A program made the translations under genes and the position numbers. This document shows positions 1-9,346 of a stretch of DNA of 64,000 nt, piece by piece. Position 1 is the first letter of the stretch, and every line of letters starts with the position of its first letter. The DNA is taken from contig JAHHHU010000001.1 in NCBI GenBank assembly GCA_019359175.1, positions 310,001-374,000 on the forward strand. The letters run 5' to 3'. The notes beneath the pieces were generated by a model, which made no database searches, was not told the DNA's origin, and saw nothing but the letters and a program-made list of their open reading frames with translations. The DNA is from Phormidium tanganyikae FI6-MK23 (lineage in GTDB: Bacteria; Cyanobacteriota; Cyanobacteriia; Leptolyngbyales; Leptolyngbyaceae).

Positions 1-1157
1 GGCGCAACGGCTTCGGTTAACGTAAACGTTCCCGCTTCGATCCAGCGTTTCAACTCTAGAGCAACTTGCCGCGATAGATAAAAGCTGGCAAGCGGAGCCA
101 CGCGAACGGATTTTCCATCGATCGTTAAACGCCCCGATTTTAACTGAGCATAGCTTACGAGTCCGAATGTCGGACGCACACGACGAGGAATCGAAAAATC
201 AACGATCGGTGCAACCAAATCTTTATCACGAACAGCACAATGAGCGATTACTTCTTCGGTCAGTACAGGTAATGGAATTCCAACACCTAACATCAACGAA
301 GATCCATAGCCCCGAAAGTAACAGCCGCGCACCCATTTTGCATCCATTTGTTTCGCATCTCCAATCAGCGCCAACGTAGAAGCAGGCCCGATCGGCGTTC
401 GATTCGGTAAGCGCTTTTGAAGCGGAAAATGTTGTGTTCCTTCCCAAGCGACATACCCAATTCCGCCACCGAGAAAGATTCGCGATCCGATTCCCACTAG
501 CTGCAAATCTGGATCATTCAGCAACGGAGAAATTGCACCCGGATTTGAAAACACAGCATTTCCCAAACGGGGCTGCAATGCGCCTAAGTAAGTGAATAAA
601 GGTCGATCGCCGCCATTCACTCCCACGATAAAATTTTGATACAAATTGCGAGGATTAAACAGATAAAACTGATTAATCGTGTCACGTGTAATTGTAGTTT
701 CAAACGACGATCGAGGATAACAGTCCGTCACTTGTCCGATCGCGCGTAAACTTACCGATTTTCCTGCAATCAAATCCTCGATTACATGACCCCCACCGCG
801 CTGTCGTTGTCGCACATCTGGAGATTCTCGATCGTCACTATCCAGCGGCTCTCCTCCCCCCAGATACTCAACCAACTGAGACGCGCCTAAATACAAATCC
901 ACCGCCCCAAATCCCGCATAAGCAGGCACACCGTCGATCCAACACTGACGAATTTTGATCGGCGGATCAGTCTGTCCCAAATTCAAAATCGCGCCCGAAG
1001 ATTCCATCGGCTCAAAGGTTCCGGTCGTCACGACATCAACGACTTTTGCCGTTTCTGCCACACCTATTTCCGCAACTTGGGCTTTCACCTCTTCAGCCGT
1101 GCGAACGATCGCTTCACCACGCTGAATTTTTTGATTGATTTCGGCAAGAGTTCGCAT
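1..1157 (-). CDS. Homocysteine biosynthesis protein, DUF39 family (3' end cut by window)
   Basis: I translated this strand by hand because the frame runs off the window edge. The ATG is at 1157 and about 385 codons are open with no stop. The N-terminus (MRTLAEINQKIQRGEAIV) and later segments such as VVTTGTFEPM, GGGHVIEDLIAGK, NPRNLYQNF and FLGGGIGYVAWEGTQH match my recollection of the DUF39/COG1900 family. In methanogens that family makes homocysteine from aspartate semialdehyde by sulfur transfer; its role in cyanobacteria is inferred. Only a short C-terminal part should be missing. It is divergent from the ycf20 gene 33 bp away, so the two promoters share that gap. Confidence 0.8.
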   Translation of the reverse strand, partial: MRTLAEINQKIQRGEAIVRTAEEVKAQVAEIGVAETAKVVDVVTTGTFEPMESSGAILNLGQTDPPIKIRQCWIDGVPAYAGFGAVDLYLGASQLVEYLGGGEPLDSDDRESPDVRQRQRGGGHVIEDLIAGKSVSLRAIGQVTDCYPRSSFETTITRDTINQFYLFNPRNLYQNFIVGVNGGDRPLFTYLGALQPRLGNAVFSNPGAISPLLNDPDLQLVGIGSRIFLGGGIGYVAWEGTQHFPLQKRLPNRTPIGPASTLALIGDAKQMDAKWVRGCYFRGYGSSLMLGVGIPLPVLTEEVIAHCAVRDKDLVAPIVDFSIPRRVRPTFGLVSYAQLKSGRLTIDGKSVRVAPLASFYLSRQVALELKRWIEAGTFTLTEAVA

Positions 1158-1190
1158 ACAGTTTTAATAGTCTTGTGAGCAGGCGCAATT

Positions 1191-1523
1191 ATGCAGAATA
1201 CTCGGCTGAGTACGATCGTGAACACCACGGCGGCGCAACTAAATCAGGTATTTCGTAATCCTTGGCGGCGCACGTCTCTCCTGATTATCGGATTGCTGTT
1301 GGGCTTTTTCCTCGGTAGCGCGATTTCAACCAGTGCAGGTCAAAAAGCGGAACTGGATATCGTTGAGGCGTTTTTTCTGCTTTTGGTCACAGAAGCGGTG
1401 AGTCGATTCACTTATGGCGGAAATGATCGCTTTCGTCGATCGCTCTTTGCGGAAGTTCTCAACGCGCTCAAACTCGGACTGATCTACAGCTTATTTCTCG
1501 AAGCTTTCAAACTCGGAAGCTAA
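1191..1523 (+). CDS. ycf20: Ycf20-like DUF565 membrane protein
   Basis: This 110-residue protein belongs to the DUF565/Ycf20 family, which is conserved in cyanobacteria and in algal plastid genomes. The signature FRNPWRRTSLLIIGLLLGFF is followed by GSAISTSAGQ. Two hydrophobic stretches (about residues 28-46 and 58-70) and a hydrophobic C-terminus fit an integral, probably thylakoid, membrane protein. Plant and algal homologues have been linked to non-photochemical quenching; whether this bacterial protein does the same is unknown. Its length is normal for the family. It is transcribed away from the DUF39 gene. Confidence 0.85.
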   Translation: MQNTRLSTIVNTTAAQLNQVFRNPWRRTSLLIIGLLLGFFLGSAISTSAGQKAELDIVEAFFLLLVTEAVSRFTYGGNDRFRRSLFAEVLNALKLGLIYSLFLEAFKLGS

Positions 1524-1775
1524 CGTTTTTGAAACTGATAAGCTTTACAAGTTGTCATTAGCTTGAGGACTGAGCGGAGACGCAGCGGCTGGAACGGCAA
1601 TAAAAACCCTGATTGAACCAGGAAAAAATTCATAGCAAAACGTGTGGCGAAGTGCGATCGATTGTCGCATACCGCGATGGAGATAGGTACGATCGTAGAC
1701 ACCCGCTAAAATAACAGATGGGCAGATGGCTCCCACTGCTTGAGAACACTTGATGAAAGACTCTGGAGAGACACC

Positions 1776-1982
1776 ATGACGGAAATTAATTGCGCTGAAA
1801 TGTGTCAAAACGGCTGTGTTCTGGGCGACGAATGCCCAAACCGCGAGTACACTCAGCAAGCCAGCCGATTTATCAGTGATACGCCGCTCGATAAGCTGCT
1901 CGAAATGGCAGATGAAGCGGTACGCAAAAAAGCATTAGAGCGCAGGTCAGCCCCAACGCAGTGGATTCTTCCCGAAGATTAA
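1776..1982 (+). CDS. Small conserved cyanobacterial protein, function unknown
   Basis: The protein is 68 residues from the ATG at 1776. I preferred this start to an upstream TTG at 1740 because GGAGAG lies 5 nt before the ATG. It begins [20 protein letters not shown], with four cysteines in the first 20 residues (C6, C10, C14, C20). That could suggest metal or Fe-S binding, but I do not recognise a defined motif. The remainder is a charged, helical-looking tail. The gene overlaps the convergent dnaJ stop by 4 bp. The 250 bp upstream of it holds no gene that I can support. Confidence 0.6.
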   Translation: MTEINCAEMCQNGCVLGDECPNREYTQQASRFISDTPLDKLLEMADEAVRKKALERRSAPTQWILPED

Positions 1983-2977
1983 ACAGGCAGATCCTTACGA
2001 GGATTGAAGGTTTCAGCTTGCCGCAGTTTCTCGTAGAGTTCGCATTCTTGTTCGCTTAGTTCTTTCGGGACAGCAATTTGAATCTCAATGATTTGATCGC
2101 CTCGATCGCCATTCGCATCGGGATAGCCTTTATTCGCCAATCGTAATCGCTGTCCCGATCGTACTCCCGCTGGAATCACCATTTTCACCAATCCATCGAG
2201 CGTTGGCACTTCCACAGGTGCGCCCAACACCGCTTCGCTCGGCGTAATCGGCAACTGACAGCTAATATCTGATCCTTCCACTCGGAAAAACGGATGCGGA
2301 GACACCTCGATTTTGAGATAGAGATCACCGCCGTTGACTCCCTGTTCTCGCAGTCGGACTTTTTGCCCAGTGATCATCGCAGGGGGCATATTCACTTCTA
2401 GCGATCGACCATCTTCTAATCGAATCCGCTCTCGTCCGCCAGAGTATGCTTTTTCGAGCGGAACGGTTAACCGCGCTTCTGCATCTCGCTTCGGGGCGGG
2501 AGGCTTCACGGTATAGCTTTCCTTTGAGGTTCCTGGACGAAACGAATCGGATTCTTGTCGCGGGGGAGGCGATGCAGTTCGGGGGGTTCGAGGGGTTCGG
2601 ATTTGGCGTGGAACCGAACCAAATTCTGGTTCTGGAGCAGGAGTCCGCTGACTTAGGATGTCATCAAAAAATTTATTGAAGTCGCCAAAGGCTCCAAAAT
2701 TAAAATCGCCTTCATTATTTCGTTTTCTGCGACCGTTTTGAAAGCCTCTCTCTTTCCAAAAGCTGCCGTATTGGTCGTACTGAGATCGCTTACTTGGATC
2801 AGATAGCACTCCATAAGCTTCTCCGAGCGCTTTAAATTTGTCTTCCGCTGCTGTGTTTCCGGGGTTGAGATCCGGGTGATATTGCCGCGCTAAACGTCGA
2901 TACGATCGCTTAATGTCATCAGCCGACGCATCTTTGTCAACGCCCAAAATCTCGTAATAGTTGCGGAAATTTTGCAT
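1979..2977 (-). CDS. dnaJ: DnaJ-type co-chaperone (DnaJ3-like)
   Basis: This is a 332-residue J-domain protein and co-chaperone of the DnaK encoded just upstream. The J domain occupies residues 1-70 with the HPD motif at 34-36, which stimulates Hsp70 ATPase. A Gly/Phe-poor, proline- and arginine-rich linker follows (about 95-165), then the CbpA/DnaJ C-terminal substrate-binding domain (about 165-320). No CxxCxGxG zinc repeats are present, so it is a class B (CbpA-like) protein. It starts 98 bp after the dnaK3 stop on the same strand, which suggests an operon. The dnaK3-dnaJ3 pairing is familiar from Synechocystis and Synechococcus. Confidence 0.9.
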   Translation of the reverse strand: MQNFRNYYEILGVDKDASADDIKRSYRRLARQYHPDLNPGNTAAEDKFKALGEAYGVLSDPSKRSQYDQYGSFWKERGFQNGRRKRNNEGDFNFGAFGDFNKFFDDILSQRTPAPEPEFGSVPRQIRTPRTPRTASPPPRQESDSFRPGTSKESYTVKPPAPKRDAEARLTVPLEKAYSGGRERIRLEDGRSLEVNMPPAMITGQKVRLREQGVNGGDLYLKIEVSPHPFFRVEGSDISCQLPITPSEAVLGAPVEVPTLDGLVKMVIPAGVRSGQRLRLANKGYPDANGDRGDQIIEIQIAVPKELSEQECELYEKLRQAETFNPRKDLPV

Positions 2978-3075
2978 AGGAAAACAGGGCTAGGAAGTTA
3001 GGAAAGGAGCTTAGGGACTAGAGTGTAGCACTGTTTTGAGAACTCGGAGCATTCTCTTTAGCCCCTGGTTGCCTG

Positions 3076-5556
3076 TTACAGCCAATCGTCTTCGTCATCC
3101 CAATTGTCTTGCTGATAGTTGGGGCGACTGGGGCGTTTGCGCGGGGTGTCATCGCGGGAAGGTCGATCGCTGCTGGATTGACGATCTTTGTAATAGTCCG
3201 AGTCGTAATCTGGACGATTTCGAGCGGGAGGCGAATCGTAGCTGTCTCGACGAGGCGGATCGTAGTCATTGTCTCGACGGGGCGATCGATCTTGGCGAGG
3301 TGTGCCGTAGTCGTAGTACTCCGAATTTCGCGGAGGCGTGGAGCGATCGCGTGTGCCAGAGTTGTCGCTGTAAGGATCGCTGTAAGGGTCAACGCTTCGA
3401 CGAGGCGGTGTGTTGTAGTCAGAATCGCGCGGTGTCGATCGACCAGTGGAGCCATAATCAGAATCGCGCGGTGTCGATCGACCAGTGGAGCCATAATCAG
3501 AATCGCGCGGTGTCGATCGATTACCTGAACTATACGGATCGTTGTAATTACTTCGAGATGGATAATCTGGGCGATACAACTCAGGTTCAGGTGCGGGATT
3601 CAGCGCATAGCCACTTCGTCCACCGCTCCAGTAATCATCTCGGTAATCGCGGCGATTGTCGTCGTAGTAGTAATCGTCGTCATCTTCCAAGAAGAAGTCT
3701 TTGATCGATTGCAGAATGCCGCCTTCGCCTTCCTCTATTTTGTTCTGTTGATAGACTTCGCGATTGAGATCGTAAAGCGCATCTTTGAGGTCGGCTTCTG
3801 CGATGTCGATTCCTCGATCGTCATTTCCTGCCAACGCTTCTCGAAGTCGTTGAACCAGCGGTTCGATCCGATTGCGATAGGGAGAAACAAATTGGAAGCC
3901 AAAATCGAGGGTCGCTTCTCGCAGCTGGCGTTCGGCTTGATAAGTCATCGCCTCTGCCCGATTGCGCTTCTCGACTTTTTCTTTTCTGATAGTATCGATT
4001 TCGGCAAATTCTTCAGCACTGCGAATCATCTGCTTAATTTCTTCATCGCTCAAAGTCGATGCGCCTTGAATCGTGATGCTCTGTTCGCGTCCGGTAGTGC
4101 GATCCATTGCGGTCACTTGCAGAATTCCGTTAGCATCCACATCAAACGACACTTGAACTTGTGGAATACCACGCGGCGCGGGCGGAATGCCCATCAGTTT
4201 GAAGCGTCCGAGCGATTTATTGCCGGATGCCATCGATCGTTCACCTTGCAGGACGTGAACTTCGACCACGGTTTGATTGTCTTCGGAAGTCGAGAACGTA
4301 TCCGATCGACGAGTCGGAATTGTGGTTCCACGTGGAATCAGCGTTTTCATCACGCCGCCGATCGTTTCGAGTCCAACTGCGATCGGCGTAACATCGAGCA
4401 GCAAAATGTCTTTCACTTCGCCTGCAAGAATCCCCGCTTGAATCGCCGCTCCGACAGCAACAACCTCATCCGGGTTCACGTTTTGATTCGGTTCGAGATT
4501 GATCAGCGATCGTACAACTTCTTGAACCATCGGCATTCGAGTGCCGCCACCGACGAGAACCACTTCATCAATGTCGCGTGGAGACAGTCCTGCATCACGA
4601 AAAGCCTCTTTCAGTGGGGTTCTGAGGCGAGATAGCAAATCGCCGCACAAGCCTTCAAACTGCGATCGAGTCAGTCGCGTCTCCAGATGTTTTGGTCCGT
4701 CTTGATCGGCTGCGATAAACGGCAAGTTAATTTCGGTCACGCCAACGCCCGAAAGCTCGATTTTTGCTTTCTCTGCGGCTTCGGTTAATCGCTGTAACGA
4801 CTGCCGTTCTTTGCGTAAATCGATGCCTTCGCGGTCTAGGAACTGTTCTGCCAGCCAATCGACAATCTTTTTATCAAACTCGCCGCCGCCTAATTGCGTA
4901 TCGCCGCTCGTGGCTTTCACTTCAAATACGCCATCGCCGACATCGAGGATCGAGACATCAAATGTGCCGCCACCGAGATCGAAGACTAGGATCGTTTCGC
5001 TTTGAACTCGATCGAGCCCGTATGCCAACGATGCCGCAGTCGGTTCATTCAAAATTCGCTTAACTTCCAGTCCCGCAATTCGTCCCGCGTCGCGCGTTGC
5101 CTGCCGTTGCGAATCGTTGAAATATGCCGGAACCGTGATCACCGCACCCGTTACAGTCTCACCTAAATATCGAGCGGCTTCGTCAGCTAATTTCTTTAGA
5201 ATCAGCGCGGAAATTTCTTCAGGAGCAAAATCCCGATTGAGCCGAGGGCATTTCAGCTTAATGTTGCCCGCCTCGTCTTTGCGAATCGTGTAGGGAACGC
5301 GCTTCGATTCGGGATTCAGTTCGGCATATTTGCGCCCCATAAAGCGCTTCACCCCGAAAAATGTATTCTGCGGATCGAGAACCGCTTGACGACGCGCCAA
5401 CTGTCCGACCAAACGTTCGGCTTCTTTGCTCACGCCGACCACGGATGGCGTGGTTCGCATTCCTTCGGCGTTGGCGATGACTACTGGCTTACCGCCCTCC
5501 ATGACTGCCACGACCGAGTTAGTTGTTCCCAGGTCAATCCCAACGACTCTACCCAT
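3076..5556 (-). CDS. dnaK3: Hsp70 chaperone DnaK3 with long low-complexity tail
   Basis: This is an Hsp70 ATPase that folds and holds client proteins. DnaK3 is the essential, thylakoid-associated paralogue in cyanobacteria (family knowledge). I chose the ATG at 5556 because [16 protein letters not shown] is the canonical N-terminus; an in-frame ATG at 5580 would add eight residues. The nucleotide-binding domain shows [32 protein letters not shown] and [10 protein letters not shown]. The substrate-binding domain follows, and at about residues 620-826 there is a hydrophilic tail rich in D, Y, R, S and P instead of a short EEVD-type end. The tail contains a 13-residue tandem repeat. The protein is longer (826 residues) than standard DnaK (about 640). 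Confidence 0.93.
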   Translation of the reverse strand: MGRVVGIDLGTTNSVVAVMEGGKPVVIANAEGMRTTPSVVGVSKEAERLVGQLARRQAVLDPQNTFFGVKRFMGRKYAELNPESKRVPYTIRKDEAGNIKLKCPRLNRDFAPEEISALILKKLADEAARYLGETVTGAVITVPAYFNDSQRQATRDAGRIAGLEVKRILNEPTAASLAYGLDRVQSETILVFDLGGGTFDVSILDVGDGVFEVKATSGDTQLGGGEFDKKIVDWLAEQFLDREGIDLRKERQSLQRLTEAAEKAKIELSGVGVTEINLPFIAADQDGPKHLETRLTRSQFEGLCGDLLSRLRTPLKEAFRDAGLSPRDIDEVVLVGGGTRMPMVQEVVRSLINLEPNQNVNPDEVVAVGAAIQAGILAGEVKDILLLDVTPIAVGLETIGGVMKTLIPRGTTIPTRRSDTFSTSEDNQTVVEVHVLQGERSMASGNKSLGRFKLMGIPPAPRGIPQVQVSFDVDANGILQVTAMDRTTGREQSITIQGASTLSDEEIKQMIRSAEEFAEIDTIRKEKVEKRNRAEAMTYQAERQLREATLDFGFQFVSPYRNRIEPLVQRLREALAGNDDRGIDIAEADLKDALYDLNREVYQQNKIEEGEGGILQSIKDFFLEDDDDYYYDDNRRDYRDDYWSGGRSGYALNPAPEPELYRPDYPSRSNYNDPYSSGNRSTPRDSDYGSTGRSTPRDSDYGSTGRSTPRDSDYNTPPRRSVDPYSDPYSDNSGTRDRSTPPRNSEYYDYGTPRQDRSPRRDNDYDPPRRDSYDSPPARNRPDYDSDYYKDRQSSSDRPSRDDTPRKRPSRPNYQQDNWDDEDDWL
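3422..3521. repeat. 39-bp tandem repeat inside dnaK3
   Basis: There are two full 39-bp copies, at 3422-3460 and 3461-3499, and a third partial copy to about 3521. Each begins GAATCGCGCGGTGTCGATCG on the + strand. In the protein each copy encodes the 13-residue unit [13 protein letters not shown] in the disordered tail. The full copies are essentially identical, which points to recent slippage or unequal crossing-over. Confidence 0.85.
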
Positions 5557-5712
5557 TCGCTTTTCTAACACCGCGATCATAAGGTTTGCTGGACTTATTC
5601 TATCTTGTCACTCCCACATCCGCTGTTCAGGCTGATCAGATGTCTCGATCGAAGCTTGATTATTTTAACCAAATCAGCAGGAATGATAATAACAGCGTGA
5701 AAGGTGAGCGAG

Positions 5713-6216
5713 ATGAAACGAGTTTTGGGACTGGTGGGCGTAATCGTTTTAATCGGGGGAATGCCCGTGATGGCGGCTCCAGATTGGCGATCGACGGCTG
5801 AAATTACGCTGTCTGAGCCTGAAATGAGTCCGCTGCAGGTGGTGGTGCGGACGGGAACAAGGCGGGTTTATCTATATGAGGGGAAAGTGATTATTGCGAG
5901 TTATGCGATCGCGGTCGGGAAAGCGGGTTGGGAAACGCCGCCCGGAGAATATCAAGTGTTCTCGAAAGAAGTGAATCCCGTGTTTAAGAATTTCAAAACG
6001 GGGAGAGTGATCAAACCTGGGCTAAATAATCCGCTGGGCGTGCGCTGGATTGGATTTTGGACAGATGGGAAAACGCAGCTCGGATTTCACGGCACGAATG
6101 AACCGGAACTGATCGGGCAAGCGGTGTCGCATGGCTGTATCCGAATGCGAAATAAAGATGTCACTGCGTTGTTTGAAAAAGTGTCGATCGGAACGCCCGT
6201 GATCGTTGAGCCTTAG
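5713..6216 (+). CDS. L,D-transpeptidase (YkuD domain), secreted
   Basis: This 167-residue enzyme makes 3-3 peptidoglycan cross-links or attaches proteins to peptidoglycan in the periplasm. Residues 1-22 form a signal peptide ending VMAAP. The YkuD domain (about 42-165) ends with the catalytic motif SHGCIRM (nucleophile C142), preceded by the HGT motif near residues 126-128. The ATG at 5713 has GGTGAG upstream; a GTG at 5704 is also possible. It is short for the family, with no LysM or other binding domain. It is transcribed divergently from dnaK3. Confidence 0.88.
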   Translation: MKRVLGLVGVIVLIGGMPVMAAPDWRSTAEITLSEPEMSPLQVVVRTGTRRVYLYEGKVIIASYAIAVGKAGWETPPGEYQVFSKEVNPVFKNFKTGRVIKPGLNNPLGVRWIGFWTDGKTQLGFHGTNEPELIGQAVSHGCIRMRNKDVTALFEKVSIGTPVIVEP

Positions 6217-6252
6217 TGATAATCTAGATGTACTACTGCCGGAGGTTTTGCC

Positions 6253-6813
6253 ATGACAGCCGAGGTTCTGAAGCGATTGTTTACAGTCGAGCAATTTCAC
6301 CGCATGATCGAAGCCGGAATTATCGAAGAAGGCGATCGTGTGGAGTTAATTCGAGGAGAAATTGTTGAGATGGCATCGATCGGAACTAGACATGCAGGGG
6401 GTGTGAATCGATTAACCCGGTTATTTTATGACAAGTTTGGGAAAGAAGTTCTAGTTGCGCCTCAAAATCCAGTTGAAGTGGATGAGTACTCGGAACCACA
6501 GCCAGACATCGCAGTCTTGAGACCACGCGAAGATTTTTACGCTTCTGCCCATCCCACACCAGAAGATGTGTTTTTGCTGATTGAGGTTTCAGATTTAACG
6601 ATTCGCTACGATCGCACAATCAAAATTCCGCTCTATTCCGAAGACAACATCGCTGAAGCTTGGATCGTCGATGTGAATGCAGAACGGGTCGAAGTCTATC
6701 GAGAACCAAGTGCAACGGGATACCAATCTCAGCGAACCTTTACGCGCGGACAAACGATCGAGCTTTTAGCCTTTCCAGAAGTGTCGATCGCGATTGATGA
6801 AATTCTAGGCTAA
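6253..6813 (+). CDS. Uma2-family (DUF820) putative endonuclease
   Basis: This 186-residue protein has the PD-(D/E)XK-like Uma2 fold that is greatly expanded in cyanobacteria. The motif residues are visible: PD in QPDIAVL (about 94-98), IEVS (about 118-121) and a downstream lysine in TIKIPLYSE, followed by AWIVDV. The biological role of these proteins is not established. GGAGG lies 9 nt before the ATG. It is one of four Uma2 genes in the window and stands alone. Confidence 0.85.
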   Translation: MTAEVLKRLFTVEQFHRMIEAGIIEEGDRVELIRGEIVEMASIGTRHAGGVNRLTRLFYDKFGKEVLVAPQNPVEVDEYSEPQPDIAVLRPREDFYASAHPTPEDVFLLIEVSDLTIRYDRTIKIPLYSEDNIAEAWIVDVNAERVEVYREPSATGYQSQRTFTRGQTIELLAFPEVSIAIDEILG

Positions 6814-7151
6814 CTACTCTCCAGCAAGACTTTCAACGGCTCAACCAATTCCGGTAAATCATTCAGCGCTGTATCCCATACTCGTCGAACATCAACTTGG
6901 AAATACTCATGTGCAACGATATTTCGCATTCCTGTCATGAGTCGCCAGAGCAACGATGAACTTTGTTGTTGAATCTCTAATGGGATGCCGCGCGTTGCTT
7001 CACCAAGGATGACAAGATTGTACAAAACTGCTTTCACAACGATTGAATTTTGCTCAAATGTCTCGTAGTCCATGCCTACGATGAATGTTTGTATTTCCTC
7101 GATCGCGCACAGAATATCGCGAATTCTCAATCTCCAGTCTCTAGAAGACAC
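6810..7151 (-). CDS. hepT: HepT-like ribonuclease toxin (DUF86)
   Basis: This is a 113-residue HEPN-domain protein. The HEPN RNase motif R-x4-H is present as RNIVAHEY (R76, H81, Y83), the same layout as HepT toxins, whose Tyr is AMPylated by the partner MntA (family knowledge). The start overlaps the upstream mntA stop by 11 bp, which is typical of coupled toxin-antitoxin genes. The stop overlaps the convergent Uma2 gene by 4 bp. Together with mntA it forms a type VII toxin-antitoxin module; activity is not proven by sequence. Confidence 0.85.
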   Translation of the reverse strand: MSSRDWRLRIRDILCAIEEIQTFIVGMDYETFEQNSIVVKAVLYNLVILGEATRGIPLEIQQQSSSLLWRLMTGMRNIVAHEYFQVDVRRVWDTALNDLPELVEPLKVLLESS

Positions 7152-7437
7152 GAACTGCCTCCTGTAAAATTGGCTCCCGTGCGTGTTCTCGTAAGGCAGA
7201 CTGAGTTCCCAAATCCACTTGGCAACCGAGTAGATCTTCTAAATATTGCTGAACTTGTAGAAGCTGAAAAAAACCGCCTGACTTAGCAAAATCGACCAAC
7301 AAATCAACATCACTTTCTGAAGTTGCCTGATCTCGTGCAACTGAACCGAACAAGTTCAGCGACTTTACATCTAGAGCTTCTAACGCTTCTCGATGCTGCA
7401 AAATTAGAGCAATCACTTTATCTCGTCGCATTGTCAT
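7141..7437 (-). CDS. mntA: MntA-like minimal nucleotidyltransferase antitoxin
   Basis: This 98-residue minimal nucleotidyltransferase carries the signature GSVARDQATSESDVDLLVDF, with GS at 31-32 and the DxD pair at 43 and 45. In characterised HepT/MntA pairs the enzyme AMPylates the toxin to silence it. The start is ATG 7437, or ATG 7431 two codons later. The first 20 bp overlap the end of the upstream DUF4126 gene, so all three genes are probably cotranscribed. Confidence 0.85.
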   Translation of the reverse strand: MTMRRDKVIALILQHREALEALDVKSLNLFGSVARDQATSESDVDLLVDFAKSGGFFQLLQVQQYLEDLLGCQVDLGTQSALREHAREPILQEAVRVF

Positions 7438-8059
7438 TCGGTTGGAAAGTATTCATTTTGCTCTGAGTCCGCCAGCGTGTGACCCACTTTGTAAGCTGAT
7501 AAAGTCCAAAGCCAAGGAGTCCAATTACAAGAAGACCTGCAATGACAGGAAACGTGAGCGCTAATACGGACAGTAAGGTCGCGATCGCTAACTCCATCGC
7601 TGCAAAAATCGGATTCGTCAAACCACCCGAAGCCGCTGTCGAAGTTCCTCTAAGCAAATTCGTGAGCAATTTTGTAATCCCTGCGGTTCCGCCCCCTGCA
7701 ACGATCGCCAATGTCCATTGAATCAAAGGATTCATATCCGGCGCAACAGAGGCAGCAACAACGGTTCCAGCAACGATCGCGGCAGGTGTTGCAAGGAAAT
7801 CAAGCGCATGATCAAACCAGGGAATCGAATAGCCAATCACTTCGAGAACGCTAGCGATCGCAAAAAGTCCAAACGCTTGTGGGTTCTCAATCCAATCAAA
7901 GTTAGGCGGCAAATCGTAATGTCCAAACACAGAAACGCCGCTTAGTATCAACAGCGGAACAAACACGCGAAATCCTGCTGCTGCACTTAAACTGATGCCT
8001 AAAAGAAGTTCAATAACGGTGTTGAATGTAGAGTCCACTGGCTTTCTCCAAACGCCCAT
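7418..8059 (-). CDS. DUF4126 family membrane protein
   Basis: This 213-residue polytopic membrane protein has about five or six hydrophobic segments and glycine-rich stretches such as VAGGGTAGITK. I assign it to DUF4126 from the N-terminal pattern (LLLGISLSAAAGFRVFVPLL) and the conserved SIPWFDHALDFLATPAAIVAG. The function is unknown. It is first in a tight cluster with mntA and hepT. The grouping may be accidental, since DUF4126 is not a known part of that toxin system. Confidence 0.75.
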   Translation of the reverse strand: MGVWRKPVDSTFNTVIELLLGISLSAAAGFRVFVPLLILSGVSVFGHYDLPPNFDWIENPQAFGLFAIASVLEVIGYSIPWFDHALDFLATPAAIVAGTVVAASVAPDMNPLIQWTLAIVAGGGTAGITKLLTNLLRGTSTAASGGLTNPIFAAMELAIATLLSVLALTFPVIAGLLVIGLLGFGLYQLTKWVTRWRTQSKMNTFQPNDNATR

Positions 8060-8134
8060 TTTTAGTGTAGAGCGCGATCACGGTTTGCCGTCTCTGCTTA
8101 CCGAGTCAGATTAGTCGAGATATCCCAACAAAAA

Positions 8135-9346
8135 TCAAAGGGCGTGAAGGATTTCGATGAGACGATCGCTAATTCGATCCGCTGCTCCCGGTTCTCCCAT
8201 GCGTCGTCGCCCATTGTCTGCAATGATTTGAATGCGATCGGGATTTTCCAGTAGCGATCGGACAGCGGCACTCATTTGAGAGGGATTTGGAACGAGCGTG
8301 ACCGAAGCGCCTAGCAATCGAGTTTGAGCTTCAGCAAAAGCGGGTGTGAATTGCGGCCCTGCACCTGGAATGATCAATGCAGGTTTGCCAAGTCCGATAA
8401 ATTGTTCGGTGGCGGTTCCTGCCATTGCGATCGCGATTTCACTCCGCTGAATACATTCTGCAAATTGCCCCGGCATTAGCTTTAGAGTTGTTTGATTTTC
8501 ACCGTATCCATTTACATAAGTATTGGAGTCTATGGAACGCCAGCGGTAACTGACTAATAACTGATGCAACTGATCAAGATCGATTCCGGGTGCGATCGCG
8601 CTTAAGAACTGCATTGGACGTTTTAGATCACTCATGTGATCGATCGATTGCAGCATCAATTCCCAATTGGCAAAGCATTCAGGCGGACGAGAACCGGGAA
8701 TTAATGCGATCGTCAATCCATCAAATGTCTCCGAGCCTGACCATTCCAGCCCGTCCATCATTGGATTGCCGAGGTCGAATGCAGGCACATCAAAGCGTTT
8801 GAGGGTTTGGGCAGTGATGCGATCGCGCGGGAAGACTGCTTTGCAGTGCGGTCGCGTCATCAGCCAACGATCCCACGGTTGGAAAATACATCCCGTAGAT
8901 CGCTCTAATCGATCGTCCCACCAAGATTTTCTCGGCAACCAGCCTTTTTCATCCCGAATGTAATATTCTGATTTCGCAGTTCCCACGAAGGCAAACGGCG
9001 CACCACTGACCCACGCAAACAGCATTGGAACGATATCACCCACTGCCAAAATCAAACCGTCTTCTTTTGCCCAGTTTTTGATCGCTTTGATTTGTCCTAG
9101 CGTTAACTTTACCAATCCTCCTTGTATGTCTCTGACGAGTTGTTTATTGTCCATGTAGATGAATCCACCAGATGGCATCACTTTCACCGAGCCAATCACG
9201 GGAATGTTTGCGTTTCTGAAAGCGTGACCTTCTCCGACGATCGGTAAAGCTTCGATCGAACAATTCGATTTTTGCTGCAAAGCTTGGAGAATGCGAATCG
9301 CGATCGTATCTTCACCGTGACCGTTACTAAGACAAAGCAAGCGCAT
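8135..9346 (-). CDS. Lipid-A-disaccharide synthase-related protein (LpxB-like)
   Basis: This protein is about 403 residues from the ATG at 9346, beginning [21 protein letters not shown] rejected a longer frame from 9463 because it would overlap trmFO by 137 bp, whereas 9346 overlaps by 20 bp. The family is related to glycosyltransferase family 19 and is conserved in cyanobacteria. The C-terminal half has the nucleotide-sugar type motif [21 protein letters not shown]. Its true substrate is unknown; canonical LpxB is a different protein. It lies downstream of trmFO on the same strand and is probably coupled to it. Confidence 0.78.
   Translation of the reverse strand: MRLLCLSNGHGEDTIAIRILQALQQKSNCSIEALPIVGEGHAFRNANIPVIGSVKVMPSGGFIYMDNKQLVRDIQGGLVKLTLGQIKAIKNWAKEDGLILAVGDIVPMLFAWVSGAPFAFVGTAKSEYYIRDEKGWLPRKSWWDDRLERSTGCIFQPWDRWLMTRPHCKAVFPRDRITAQTLKRFDVPAFDLGNPMMDGLEWSGSETFDGLTIALIPGSRPPECFANWELMLQSIDHMSDLKRPMQFLSAIAPGIDLDQLHQLLVSYRWRSIDSNTYVNGYGENQTTLKLMPGQFAECIQRSEIAIAMAGTATEQFIGLGKPALIIPGAGPQFTPAFAEAQTRLLGASVTLVPNPSQMSAAVRSLLENPDRIQIIADNGRRRMGEPGAADRISDRLIEILHAL

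Noticed and set aside
1545-1859. 104-codon minus-strand frame between ycf20 and dnaJ
   Set aside because: It is antisense to the 68-residue gene that has a good ribosome site, and its translation shows no family pattern.
3422-3521. Short repeats resembling a CRISPR array
   Set aside because: The units are contiguous without unique spacers and encode a regular peptide repeat inside dnaK3.
3709-4635. 308-codon open frame on the plus strand opposite dnaK3
   Set aside because: It lies fully antisense to a strongly conserved gene and its translation has no recognisable domain; GC-skewed codon positions create such shadows.
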